Shown: piece after piece, positions 17,919-26,254 of the stretch
How the letters are laid out: each line of letters starts with the position of its first letter
How positions within the stretch are numbered: the first letter of the stretch is position 1
Assembly: GCF_015500075.1 (NCBI RefSeq)
Contig: NZ_CP045496.1
Coordinates: 2,490,001 to 2,554,000, forward strand
DNA from: Mesorhizobium sp. INR15
GTDB lineage: Bacteria; Pseudomonadota; Alphaproteobacteria; Rhizobiales; Rhizobiaceae
Reading direction: 5' to 3'
DNA: 64,000 nucleotides
The notes under the pieces: generated by a model
Told to the model about the DNA's origin: nothing
Seen by the model: only the letters and a program-made list of their open reading frames with translations
Database searches by the model: none
Position numbers and translations under genes: made by a program

Positions 17919-18836
17919 TCAAAGCTCCAGCTTGGCCGGAAAACCCGATGCGCGCAGGTCGGTGCCGACCGCATCCTCAAGCAATTTGACGATCTGTGTC
18001 GACCAGGCGCCGCCGCCATAGGCCGCCTTGCCTTGCTCGAAAATCGCGTTGACGCGCGATGCCAGGTCGAGCGGCACGCCGGATTTTTCGCCCATGGCCA
18101 GCGCAAAGCCAAGATCCTTCAGCGCCAGGTCCATGGTGAAGCCGATATCGTAGGAGCCGTTCAGCACCAGCTGGCTCTCGGTCTCATGGACGAAGCTGTT
18201 GCCGGAGGAGGCAACGATGGCGTGGTAGGACTGGCCGAGGTCGAGCCCGCCTTGCCTGGCCAGCATCAGGGCTTCGCCGGCGGCGACGAGATGGATGAAG
18301 GCGAGCATGTTGGTGATGACCTTGATCACCGCCGCCGAGCCGATCGGACCCATCAGGAACGACTTCGCGCACATCGCTTCGATGGCCGGGCGATGACGTT
18401 GGTAGAGTGATGCATCGCCACCAACCAGTGCGGTGATCTTGCCGGCCGCGGCCAAATGCACGCCGCCGGTAACAGGGCATTCCAATGTGTCGATGCTCTT
18501 TGCCGAAGCGAGCGCTGCGAGACGCATGATCTCGTCCCGGCCGTTGGTCGACATCTCGATCCAGGTGCCACCGTTGGGCAGGCCTTTCAGCAATCCGCCC
18601 GGGCCGGCCAGCACCGCTTCGCTGATCTTGGGCGAGGGCAGGCAGGTGATGGCATTGCCGGCGCGGGCGGCGGCCTCGGCGGGGCTGTTCGCGGCTGCCG
18701 CGCCGAGCGCGACGAGGCGCTCGACAGCGGCCGGGTCACGATCGAAGACGGTGACCGCGAAGCCGTTGCGGATCAGGCTGGCGGCAAGGTTGCCGCCAAG
18801 ATGGCCGAGGCCGATGAAGGCGTAGCTCTCGCTCAC
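17919..18836 (-). CDS. NAD(P)-dependent 3-hydroxyisobutyrate-dehydrogenase-family oxidoreductase
   Basis: 305 residues from the GTG at 18836, which overlaps the preceding stop in a GTGA junction. The N-terminus has the Rossmann fingerprint AFIGLGHLGGNLAASLI, followed by FDRDPAAV. The substrate signature ECPVTGGVHLAAAGKITALVGG and a later NMLAFIHLVAAGEALMLARQGGL correspond to the beta-hydroxyacid dehydrogenase family; the catalytic Lys expected about 50 residues after the Gly-rich signature falls in VIKVITNML. It is the last gene of a three-gene operon with an enolase-superfamily enzyme and a GMC oxidoreductase, so it probably reduces or oxidises a hydroxy-acid intermediate of sugar-acid breakdown. 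Confidence 0.87.
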   Translation of the reverse strand: MSESYAFIGLGHLGGNLAASLIRNGFAVTVFDRDPAAVERLVALGAAAANSPAEAAARAGNAITCLPSPKISEAVLAGPGGLLKGLPNGGTWIEMSTNGRDEIMRLAALASAKSIDTLECPVTGGVHLAAAGKITALVGGDASLYQRHRPAIEAMCAKSFLMGPIGSAAVIKVITNMLAFIHLVAAGEALMLARQGGLDLGQSYHAIVASSGNSFVHETESQLVLNGSYDIGFTMDLALKDLGFALAMGEKSGVPLDLASRVNAIFEQGKAAYGGGAWSTQIVKLLEDAVGTDLRASGFPAKLEL

Positions 18837-20047
18837 GGCATCAACGGCGTCTGCATCATCTGCAGATGCAGGTCCTTGCCGGTGTAGGGATGGGCATCGC
18901 AGACCGCCTCGTTGAGTTCTACGCCGAGGCCGGGCTCCTTCGAGGGAATGACATTGCCGTCCTGCCATTCGATCTTCTTCTTCAGCAGCGTGGCGTGGAA
19001 GCCGTCCCACTGCTTCAGCGATTCCAGGATGAGGAAGTTGGGCAGCGTCACGGCGAGCTGGATGTTGGCGGCGCCGACAATCGGTCCGCAATAGCAATGC
19101 GGCGCGATCTGGATGTGATAGGCCTCGGCCATCGCCGCGATCTTCTTGGTTTCGAGAATACCGCCGGAGCGGCCGAGATCGGGCTGAAGGATGGTCGCGG
19201 CGCGGTTCTCGATGACACGGGCGAACTCGAACTTGGTCGTCAGCCGCTCGCCGGTGGCGATCGGGATCGATGTGCCGCGCGCCACCTGCGCCATCACTTC
19301 GGGCATATCAGGCGGCACCGGCTCCTCGAACCACAAGGGATCATAAGGCTCGATAGCGCGGGCCATGCGCAGCGCGCCCGACGCGGTGAACTGGCCATGC
19401 GTGCCGAACAGGATGTCGGCGCGGGTGCCGACCGCTTCGCGGATCGCCTTGATCATGCGGGTGGAGACATCGATGTCGACGAGGCGCGGCTGGTGGCCGT
19501 CGAAAGCCGTATAGGGACCAGCCGGGTCGAGCTTCACGGCATTGAAACCCTGCTCGACATATTCGAGCGCGCAGGCCGCCGCCAGATCGGGGTCGTTGTA
19601 GACGTTCTTGCCATCCGGCGCGTCCTCGGAATGAACACTGCCGGTATGCGGATAGAGATAGGTGTAGGAGCGCAGCGTTTCGTGCACCTGGCCGCCAAGC
19701 AGTTTGTAGACCGGCTTGTTGGCCTCCTTGCCGATAATGTCCCAGCAGGCCATTTCGAGTGCCGAGAAACAACCCATGCCGGACACGTCAGGACGCTGCG
19801 TGAAGCCGGAGGAATAAGCGCGGCGGAAGAAGGTCTCGATGTCGTGCGGATCGCGGCCGACAAGGTAGCGCTCGGCCATGTCCTCGACCATCCTGGCGGT
19901 GACATGGGCCGAGAAGGTGGCGTTATAGGCCTCGCCATAGCCGACCACGCCGCCATCGGTGGTGAGCTTGACGAAGATGAAATACTTGCCGCCGATGCCG
20001 GGCGGCGGGTTGCCGACAACCCAGGTCTTGACGTCGGTGATCTTCAT
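18833..20047 (-). CDS. Mandelate racemase/muconate lactonizing family enzyme (sugar-acid dehydratase-like)
   Basis: 404 residues from the ATG at 20047, which overlaps the upstream stop (ATGA); the frame continuing to 20524 is a shadow of the GMC gene. Enolase-superfamily features are clear: an N-terminal capping domain (MKITDVKTWVVG... GYGEAYNATFSAH), AVKLDPAGP, LFGTHGQF, WFEEPVPPD, ATGERL and PHCYCGP. The EEP and GER strands supply metal ligands. This pattern is closest to acid-sugar dehydratases (galactonate or related). It presumably dehydrates a sugar acid to a 2-keto-3-deoxy acid. The operon with a GMC oxidase and a hydroxyacid dehydrogenase supports a catabolic route. The exact substrate cannot be read from sequence. 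Confidence 0.87.
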   Translation of the reverse strand: MKITDVKTWVVGNPPPGIGGKYFIFVKLTTDGGVVGYGEAYNATFSAHVTARMVEDMAERYLVGRDPHDIETFFRRAYSSGFTQRPDVSGMGCFSALEMACWDIIGKEANKPVYKLLGGQVHETLRSYTYLYPHTGSVHSEDAPDGKNVYNDPDLAAACALEYVEQGFNAVKLDPAGPYTAFDGHQPRLVDIDVSTRMIKAIREAVGTRADILFGTHGQFTASGALRMARAIEPYDPLWFEEPVPPDMPEVMAQVARGTSIPIATGERLTTKFEFARVIENRAATILQPDLGRSGGILETKKIAAMAEAYHIQIAPHCYCGPIVGAANIQLAVTLPNFLILESLKQWDGFHATLLKKKIEWQDGNVIPSKEPGLGVELNEAVCDAHPYTGKDLHLQMMQTPLMP

Positions 20048-21660
20048 TGATGGTCCTCCAGAACCAGTTCGGCGCCCTTCCATCCGGTCATGACCGAGGC
20101 GGCGTTGGTGTTGCCGGTGATGTTGTCCGGGAAAATCGAGGCGTCGATGACACGCAGGCCTTCGAGGCCATGCACCTTGAGGCGCGGGTCGACCACGGCG
20201 CGCTGGGGATCCGGCCCCATGCGGCAGGTCGAGACCGGGTGATAGACGGTGCCCGAGCGCTTGCGGAAATCCTGCACCAGGTCGGCATCGGATTGGATCG
20301 ACGGACCGGGCAAGACTTCTTCCGCGATGATTTCCGCCATCGCAGGCATCGAGGCAATCTTGCGCACGAATTTTACCGCCGCCAGCATCTCCTCGACATC
20401 GGCATTGGTCGAATAGGCATTGGCGACGATCTTGGGATAATCCAGCGGGTTCTTCGAGCGGATCATGATCTCGCCACGGCTCGACGGGCGGCAGTTGGAC
20501 AGGCCGATCGAGAAGCCAGGCCATGGATCAGGCGTCAGGATCGGGCGCTCGCCGCTCTTCGGAATGACGGTCGAGAAAGCCTGGAAATAGAGCTGCATGT
20601 TGGGCCGCGTGGCCGTTGGGTCGGTGCGGAAGAAGCCGCCGCCGTGGTTCATCGACAGCGACAGCGGACCGGAGCGTGTAAGGATGTACTGCATGCCAAC
20701 CAGAAGCTTGCCCCACCAGGGCCGCAGGATCTGGTTCAGCGTCGGGACCTTGCCCTTGAACGTGTAGTTGATGCCGACATGGTCCTGCAGGTTGGCGCCG
20801 ACATTTTCATTGGCGTGGACAACCGGGATGCCCAGGCCGCCGAGCAGTGCTGAGGGGCCGATGCCGGAGAGCTGCAAGAGTTGCGGCGAGTTGATCGAAC
20901 CGGCGGACAGGATCACCTCGCGGCCGGCGCGGGCGGTTTTCGTTTCACCGTTCTGCAGATATTCGATGCCGACGGCGCGCTTGCCATCGAACAGGATGCG
21001 GCTTGCCAGCGCATTGGTCTCGACGCGGACGTTGCCGCGCTTCATCGCCGGGCGCAGGAAGGCGCGTGCGGCCGACATGCGGCGGCCGTTTTTGGTCGAG
21101 ATCTGGTAGATGCCAACGCCTTCCTGGGCCGCGCCATTGAAGTCGGGATTGAGCGGCAGGCCGGCCTGCTGGCCGGCGGCGAGATAGCGTTTCGTCAGCG
21201 GGTGGACGGCGTTGGTGGTGTCGCTGATGTGCAGCGGGCCGCCGGTGCCGCGCCATGTATCGGCGCCGGCCTCGTTGTCCTCGAGTGCCTTGAAGGCGGG
21301 CAGCAGATCGTCAAAACCCCAGCCGGGATTGCCGGCGTCGCGCCAGTCGTCGAAATCCTCGCGCGCGCCCCTGATCCAGACCATGGCGTTGATCGAGCTC
21401 GAACCGCCGAGCAGCTTGCCACGTGGCCAGTGATCGACATTGCCGCCAAGGCCGGGGTCGGGCTCGGGCTTGTAGTTCCAGTTTACCTTGGGGTCGAAGA
21501 AGGTCTTGCCGTAGCCGAGCGGCATCTGCACGTAGAAGCGCCGGTCGGTACCGCCGGCCTCGAGAGCCAGAACCGAGAAACGGCCGGAAGCCGACAGTTT
21601 GTCGGCGAGGACCGAGCCGGCCGAGCCGGAGCCGACAATGATGAAGTCATAGGTCTGCAT
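20044..21660 (-). CDS. GMC-family FAD-dependent alcohol/choline-type dehydrogenase
   Basis: 538 residues. The N-terminal FAD fingerprint DFIIVGSGSAGSVLADKLS, the GMC signature LLGGSSSINAMVWIRG, GREVILSAGSINSPQLLQLSGIGP and the C-terminal HPVSTCRMG and NTNAASVM segments are intact, including the catalytic His in the latter region. Length is normal. These enzymes oxidise primary alcohols such as choline, sugars or polyols and pass electrons to the respiratory chain or oxygen. It is the first gene of the operon and overlaps the enolase-superfamily gene by 4 bases, so the substrate is more likely a sugar or polyol than choline. Confidence 0.9.
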   Translation of the reverse strand: MQTYDFIIVGSGSAGSVLADKLSASGRFSVLALEAGGTDRRFYVQMPLGYGKTFFDPKVNWNYKPEPDPGLGGNVDHWPRGKLLGGSSSINAMVWIRGAREDFDDWRDAGNPGWGFDDLLPAFKALEDNEAGADTWRGTGGPLHISDTTNAVHPLTKRYLAAGQQAGLPLNPDFNGAAQEGVGIYQISTKNGRRMSAARAFLRPAMKRGNVRVETNALASRILFDGKRAVGIEYLQNGETKTARAGREVILSAGSINSPQLLQLSGIGPSALLGGLGIPVVHANENVGANLQDHVGINYTFKGKVPTLNQILRPWWGKLLVGMQYILTRSGPLSLSMNHGGGFFRTDPTATRPNMQLYFQAFSTVIPKSGERPILTPDPWPGFSIGLSNCRPSSRGEIMIRSKNPLDYPKIVANAYSTNADVEEMLAAVKFVRKIASMPAMAEIIAEEVLPGPSIQSDADLVQDFRKRSGTVYHPVSTCRMGPDPQRAVVDPRLKVHGLEGLRVIDASIFPDNITGNTNAASVMTGWKGAELVLEDHQ

Positions 21661-21885
21661 GATGGAAACAAGCGGCTCCGGAAATCTGGCACCAGCCTAG
21701 ACGCGGCGGTGTCCAGAAGTCGCCGGGCGTTCCGGCATGCGTTGTGAAAAAAGCGACCGGGACAGCGCGCGTTTTGGAAACGCCATCAAGGAACCGACAT
21801 TTCAGTCCAGCCCGCTCCGAGTTCGTTGACGCGCTCGCGCCATGACGGTACGGGATCGAAGCCAATCGATCGCGAAGGATTTCCC

Positions 21886-22281
21886 ATGGTGCACTATGCT
21901 GAAGGACGGCCGCTTGGCGATCTGACGCTGCGCACGCTCGCCATGCCTTCGGACGCCAATGCCGCCGGCGACATTTTTGGTGGCTGGGTGATGGCGCAGA
22001 TGGATCTGGCCTGCGGCATCCGCGCCGCCGAGCGCGCCAAGGGCCGTGTGGTGACGGCGGCGGTGAAGGAGATGTCCTTCGCCAAGCCGATGAAGATCGG
22101 CGACACGCTGTGCATTTACACCCACGTAGACCGCGTCGGCCGCACCTCGATGGTGCTGAAGGTCGAGGCCTGGGCGCAGCGTTATCTCTCCGACCTGATG
22201 GAGAAGGTCACGCACGCCGATTTCGTCATGGTCGCCTTGGACGGCGAGGGCAAGCCGAAGGCGGTTCCAGCGGAAAGCTGA
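21886..22281 (+). CDS. Acyl-CoA thioesterase, YciA-like hotdog fold
   Basis: 131 residues from the ATG at 21886, with GAAGGA 7 bases upstream; the in-frame start at 21826 lacks a ribosome site. The pattern LAMPSDANAAGDIFGGWVMAQMDLACGIRA is the signature of hexameric YciA/acyl-CoA hydrolases, where the Asn-x-x-Gly-Asp-x-x-Gly-Gly region binds CoA and supplies the catalytic Asp. Length is normal. It cleaves acyl-CoA to free acid and CoA in the cytoplasm, with broad chain range in the family. Single gene. Confidence 0.88.
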   Translation: MVHYAEGRPLGDLTLRTLAMPSDANAAGDIFGGWVMAQMDLACGIRAAERAKGRVVTAAVKEMSFAKPMKIGDTLCIYTHVDRVGRTSMVLKVEAWAQRYLSDLMEKVTHADFVMVALDGEGKPKAVPAES

Positions 22282-22393
22282 GCGCTTATTCGCGGCACTG
22301 CGACGACTGCTCCTGGCATTCGCGTCATCCGCGCGGGAGATGCGAATTCCAATGTTTTCGGCTGGGCTGGTGGCCGGATCCCAAAGGGAGACA

Positions 22394-22579
22394 ATGCGTC
22401 AACGATTGCTGAACGGCGCACTGGCGGTTGCGCTCGTCGAGGTGCTCTGCCTGCTGGCGGCCGGTGCCTATATCGGGATCGAGCAGGGTGAAGCCGGGGG
22501 GTGTTGTGCCAACGCAAACCGCATCATCAGCAGTCCGGCGGACCAGGAAACGGAGCCGCTGAACGGCGAAGGCTCGTAG
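22394..22579 (+). CDS. Small single-helix protein, unknown
   Basis: 61 residues from the ATG at 22394, chosen over 22340 because AAAGGGAG lies 4 bases upstream. Residues 8-27 (GALAVALVEVLCLLAAGAYI) form one hydrophobic helix, either a signal sequence or a membrane anchor, followed by a short hydrophilic tail with a CC pair. No family recognised. It could be a small membrane peptide; expression support is only the ribosome site. Confidence 0.45.
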   Translation: MRQRLLNGALAVALVEVLCLLAAGAYIGIEQGEAGGCCANANRIISSPADQETEPLNGEGS

Positions 22580-22767
22580 CGCCGGCAGAGCGGCTTCAGC
22601 AACGGTCGGGAGCTAGGACACTGCGATCTGGATAGCGTACCGATCAGCTTCGGCCAGGGTGACCTGACTAGACTGATCCGATCACAATCGCCGGCCGGGG
22701 CGTGGAGTTGGGACGGTCTCCGGACATGGCGCCGAGCCGTGCTCAAACTCCTTGCATCGCAAGGGGT

Positions 22768-23136
22768 TCAGACATGCATGTCGTCGAACTTTACCCGTGC
22801 CGCCTGAACCCGCACGGTGTTGATGCGGGCCCATTCGCCGAGCGCGCCAACTGGCACGAGCAACTCGTGGCCGAGTTCGGTCAGCTCATAATCGACGCGC
22901 GGCGGAATGGTCGGAAAAACGGTGCGGGTGACGAAACCGTCGCGCTCCAGCCCACGCAAGGTGGTGGTCAGCATCTTCTGCGAAATGCCGCCGACAGCCG
23001 CGCGCAATTCATTGAAGCGCAGTGGTCCGTCGCCAAGCTTGCCGACCACCAGAACGGTCCATTTGTCGCCGACGCGCTGCAGGATTTCCGAGACGGCGCG
23101 GCAGTCTTCGGTGCGGTGTGGGTGCCTCGGTATCAA
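22768..23136 (-). CDS. HxlR-family transcriptional regulator
   Basis: 122 residues from a TTG at 23136, preceded on the minus strand by a perfect AAGGAGG; an ATG at 23175 is in frame but has no ribosome site and lies closer to the operator. The HxlR winged-helix pattern is complete: C(R)AVSEILQRVGDKWTVLVVGKLGDGPLRFNELR, ISQKMLTTTLRGLERDGFV and YELTELGHEL. The conserved N-terminal Cys (EDCRA) is present, which in some relatives senses electrophiles or quinones. It is divergent from an FMN reductase gene, with a perfect palindrome in between, so it probably represses that gene. Confidence 0.87.
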   Translation of the reverse strand: MIPRHPHRTEDCRAVSEILQRVGDKWTVLVVGKLGDGPLRFNELRAAVGGISQKMLTTTLRGLERDGFVTRTVFPTIPPRVDYELTELGHELLVPVGALGEWARINTVRVQAARVKFDDMHV

Positions 23137-23160
23137 AAAGGTGCCTCCTTGCGCGTCACG

Positions 23161-23200
23161 TTGACAGTATCTCATATAGCGCCGGTATCCAAACGATACC
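23161..23200 (+). promoter_or_regulatory. Promoter and HxlR operator of the FMN reductase gene
   Basis: TTGACA at 23161-23166 is a perfect -35 box. Seventeen bases on starts the palindrome GGTATC-CAAAC-GATACC (23184-23200), which covers the expected -10 region. Further GTATC half-sites lie at 23168-23172 and 23130-23134. Binding of HxlR here would block RNA polymerase. Confidence 0.72.
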
Positions 23201-23224
23201 AGTACTTCCTACCAGGAGAGCCCC

Positions 23225-23830
23225 ATGTCCAAGCCCAAAATCGCCATCATCGTCGGTTCGACGCGCGCCGCCCGCTTCGCCGACGTTCCGACCCAGTGGA
23301 TCGCCAAGATCGCAAAGTCGCATGCCGACATCAACGTCGAAGTCGTCGATCTGCGCGACTTCCCGCTGCCCTTCTTTGACGAGGTTGCATCGTCCGCGTG
23401 GGTGCCGTCAACCAACGAAGTGGCGTTGCGCTGGCAAAAGAAGGTCGCCGAATATGACGGCTTCATCTTCACCGCCGCCGAATACAATCATGGCCCGACC
23501 GCCGTGCTGAAGAACGCCATCGATTATGCCGCCAATGAGTGGAACAAGAAGCCGGCCGGCTTTGTCGGCTATGGCAGCGTCGGTGGCGCGCGTGCCGTCG
23601 AGCAACTGCGCATGCATGCCGTCGAGTTGCAGATGGCGCCGGTCAAGTCCGCCGTCCATATCGCCTGGGCCGATTTCCTCGCCGTGCGTCAGGGCGAAAA
23701 GAAACTCGAGGATTTCGAACATCTGAACCAGGCAGCAGCCGCGCTGGTGAACGACGTTGCCTGGTGGGCCAAGGCGCTCAAGACCGCGCGTCAGGCCGAC
23801 ATCCTGGCCGAGGAAGTCAAGGCGGCCTGA
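23225..23830 (+). CDS. NADPH-dependent FMN reductase family protein
   Basis: 201 residues; AGGAGAG precedes the ATG. The flavodoxin-like pattern is clear: KIAIIVGSTRAARFADVPTQWI (phosphate-binding loop), DLRDFPLPFFDE, and FIFTAAEYNHGPTAVLKNAIDY, the signature of the NADPH-dependent FMN reductase/azo- and chromate-reductase family. It transfers electrons from NADPH to FMN and then to quinones or similar acceptors in the cytoplasm. Divergent from an HxlR regulator, which suggests induction by quinones or electrophiles. Followed by a strong terminator. Confidence 0.88.
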   Translation: MSKPKIAIIVGSTRAARFADVPTQWIAKIAKSHADINVEVVDLRDFPLPFFDEVASSAWVPSTNEVALRWQKKVAEYDGFIFTAAEYNHGPTAVLKNAIDYAANEWNKKPAGFVGYGSVGGARAVEQLRMHAVELQMAPVKSAVHIAWADFLAVRQGEKKLEDFEHLNQAAAALVNDVAWWAKALKTARQADILAEEVKAA

Positions 23831-23862
23831 ACCGCTTCGACATAATCCTCCCAAGGAGACGG

Positions 23863-23889
23863 GGCGGCGCTTGCGCCGCCTTCTTTTTT
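23863..23889 (+). terminator. Terminator after the FMN reductase gene
   Basis: GC-only stem GGCGGCGC (23863-23870) / GCGCCGCC (23873-23880) followed by TTCTTTTTT. It sits between two convergent genes and overlaps the stop of the second HxlR gene. Confidence 0.88.
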
Positions 23890-24289
23890 ACATCGCGGGG
23901 CTGCTGTGTGCATCCCGTGACTGCCTTGGCCGAATGATGCAGTCGGCAAGGCGATGCGTCTCGTCCAGCTCATCGGCGTGGTGCTGGCCCCACTGGCAAA
24001 GCGCGAGCAAGATGGGCTCAAGGCTGAGGCCGAGTGGTGTGGCCGAATATTCGACGCGTGCCGGTATCTCGGCAAAGATCTCGCGGCTGACGAGGCCGTG
24101 TTCCTCCATCTCGCGCAACTGCTGGATCAGCACTTTCTGGGTGATGCCGGGCATCATCGCCTTCAGCGCGTTCAGCCGCCGGGGACCATCGAAGAGATGG
24201 TAGAGGATGACCGCCTTCCAGCGCCCCGAAATCACCTTGAGCGCCCGTTCCGCCGGCAGCAGCGGCAGTCTTTTCGTTGGTCTGGTCAT
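23888..24289 (-). CDS. Second HxlR-family transcriptional regulator
   Basis: 133 residues from the ATG at 24289, preceded by AGGAGGTGACC on the minus strand; the frame start at 24316 is weaker. The HxlR core is present (ALKVISGRWKAVILYHLFDGPRRLNALKAMMPGITQKVLIQQLREMEEHGLV and ARVEYSATPLG). It lacks the N-terminal Cys seen in its neighbour, having an Ala at the matching place, so the trigger probably differs. Divergent from a quinone-reductase-like gene 97 bases away, its likely target. Confidence 0.87.
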   Translation of the reverse strand: MTRPTKRLPLLPAERALKVISGRWKAVILYHLFDGPRRLNALKAMMPGITQKVLIQQLREMEEHGLVSREIFAEIPARVEYSATPLGLSLEPILLALCQWGQHHADELDETHRLADCIIRPRQSRDAHSSPAM

Positions 24290-24386
24290 GGTCACCTCCT
24301 GGTCAGCAGGGGACAAAAGAGTGTGTGGTCGAGGTCACGCAGATAGTGGCAAACCGCCGATGAAACCATAGCCATCGGAGTTTGCC

Positions 24387-25376
24387 ATGAGAGCCGTTCA
24401 ATTCAGCCGTTTCGGCGGTCCAGATGTCCTGGAGGTGGTCGACCTGCCAACGCCGCAGCCGCAGGCCGGCGAAGTGCTGGTCCGCGTCCATGCCGTCGGC
24501 ATCAATTTCTTCGAAGTGCTGATGCGGGGTGACCGCTACGCGGTGACGCCGCAATTGCCGATGGTGCCCGGAGTTGAGGCGGCGGGCGTTGTCGAAGCCG
24601 TTGGCCAAGGTGTGGACAAGGGGCTGCTTGGAACCCGTGTCGCCGCGCCGCTGTTCATGTCAAAGCGTCCCTACGGCGGCTACGCCGACTATGTGACGAT
24701 CGACGCCAGCCTGGCCGTGCCGTTGCCGGACGCGCTGTCGTTCGAAGATGCGAACGCGCTCCTGGTGCAAGGGCTGACCGCTTTTCATCTGTCACGGCAA
24801 AGCCCGCCCCGAGGCAAATCCGTGCTGGTCAGTGCCGCCGCTGGCGGCGTCGGCTCATTGCTGGTGCAACTGGCCAGACGTGATGGTGCGAGCCGCATCA
24901 TCGCCGTGGCGGGCGGCACAGCCAAGCTCGATCTTGCCTTGTCGCTCGGCGCTGACGCGGCCATCGATTACAGCGAGCCAGATTGGATGGCGCAGGTGAA
25001 GGAGGCGACCGGTGGCGCCGGCGTCGACATCGTCTACGACACTGTTGGCGGATTGCTGACAGCTGCTTCCTTGCAGGCTCTGGCGCCAGGCGGCGAACTG
25101 GTGTTCGCAGCGCTTGGCCGCTATGCGATCGGCGCGTCGGATCTCGAGGCGATGATCGGCCGCAACCAGTCCCTGCGCGGCTTCGCGCTGTTGCCGCTGC
25201 TTTCGCCCGGTGCAATCAACGCCAGCCTGTCTTCGCTGTTCCAGCTCGCGGCAAGCGGTGCGCTTGTGGTGCCCAGGGGCAGCCGCTTCCCGCTCGAGCA
25301 GGCCGGCGAAGCCCACCGGCTGCTGGAGGAGCGCCGTTCAACGGGCAAAGTGGTGCTGGTGCCTCAGATGCCTTGA
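24387..25376 (+). CDS. Zinc-independent quinone oxidoreductase-type MDR protein
   Basis: 329 residues. The medium-chain dehydrogenase/reductase fold is clear: GroES-like N-terminal domain (RFGGPDVLEVVDLPTPQPQAGEVLVRVHAVGINFFEVLMRGD), the NADPH-binding SAAAGGVGSLLVQLAR, and GGAGVDIVYDTVGG. The zinc-ligand Cys and His residues of alcohol dehydrogenases are missing, as in quinone reductases of the QOR class. It probably reduces quinones or enones with NADPH. Transcribed away from the second HxlR gene. Confidence 0.88.
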   Translation: MRAVQFSRFGGPDVLEVVDLPTPQPQAGEVLVRVHAVGINFFEVLMRGDRYAVTPQLPMVPGVEAAGVVEAVGQGVDKGLLGTRVAAPLFMSKRPYGGYADYVTIDASLAVPLPDALSFEDANALLVQGLTAFHLSRQSPPRGKSVLVSAAAGGVGSLLVQLARRDGASRIIAVAGGTAKLDLALSLGADAAIDYSEPDWMAQVKEATGGAGVDIVYDTVGGLLTAASLQALAPGGELVFAALGRYAIGASDLEAMIGRNQSLRGFALLPLLSPGAINASLSSLFQLAASGALVVPRGSRFPLEQAGEAHRLLEERRSTGKVVLVPQMP

Positions 25377-25659
25377 CCAAGACGGATACCGTAGGCGTCG
25401 TGGTTGATCGATTGTCGTCCATCCGATCACGGATCATGGCCGAGAAGGTTTGCCTTCCAGGACATGGCGCATTGTCAGCAATGCGCCTCTGGGCTCGTCA
25501 AGTCGATTCTGTTTTTTCTCGTTCATGACAGGTTCCCTCAATCCGTGCGTGAAATACCCCGGATTGTCATCTGAATAGGGAAAGAACAATGACCTCAACC
25601 GCCATCGGCTTTGCGGCCGATCCACGAATCATGACTTGGGCTTACACTTCAACCTTCGG

Positions 25660-26247
25660 ATGGCCGACATGCCGATAGTTGACATCCTGCCTTTTTTTCT
25701 CGCATGGATCCGCAACCCGCGCCGTATAGCGGCCGTAACCCCATCGGGTGCCAGGGTTGCAGCGTTGATGACGCAAGAGATCAACGCCCAAACAGGCCCT
25801 GTCATTGAACTGGGACCAGGCACTGGATCCTTTACCTATTCCATTCTCGATCGCGGTGTCTCTGAGAACAATCTCACGCTCGTGGAATTCAGCGCGGATT
25901 TCGTCCAGCTCTTGAGAAAGCGCTTCCCGCAAGCGCGTGTCCTGAGAATGGATGCAGCGCGGATTGGCGATCTGAGCCTGTTCGAAAATGCCCCTGTTGG
26001 TTCAGTCGTCAGCGGATTGGGCTTTCGCAGCATGCCCCCGCATCAGGTCGCTGCCATCCTGGGCGGGGCTTTCAAATATCTGCGGTCTGATGGAGCCTTT
26101 TACCAAATCACCTACGGTCCGCGCTGTCCGGTTCCAGCGTCGGTTCTCGACCAGCTCGGCCTTCATGCGGCGCACATTGGCCGGACAATATGGAACTTAC
26201 CGCCAGCGTCCGTCTACCGGATATCCAGACGCCACGCCCGTTCCTGA
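25660..26247 (+). CDS. pmtA: Phospholipid N-methyltransferase-like SAM enzyme (PmtA family)
   Basis: 195 residues from the ATG at 25660; a TTG at 25636 and an ATG at 25669 are alternatives. The N-terminus (FFLAWIRNPRRIAAVTPSGARVAALM) and SAM motif I (VIELGPGTGSFT) match the rhizobial PmtA family, which methylates phosphatidylethanolamine stepwise towards phosphatidylcholine at the membrane surface. The late TYGPRCPVP segment also fits. The codon use and base composition look less GC-rich than the flanks, as in the next two genes. The DedA gene starts 7 bases after the stop. Whether it is the main PmtA or a second copy with another substrate cannot be told here. Confidence 0.75.
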   Translation: MADMPIVDILPFFLAWIRNPRRIAAVTPSGARVAALMTQEINAQTGPVIELGPGTGSFTYSILDRGVSENNLTLVEFSADFVQLLRKRFPQARVLRMDAARIGDLSLFENAPVGSVVSGLGFRSMPPHQVAAILGGAFKYLRSDGAFYQITYGPRCPVPASVLDQLGLHAAHIGRTIWNLPPASVYRISRRHARS

Positions 26248-26254
26248 GTTCGCC

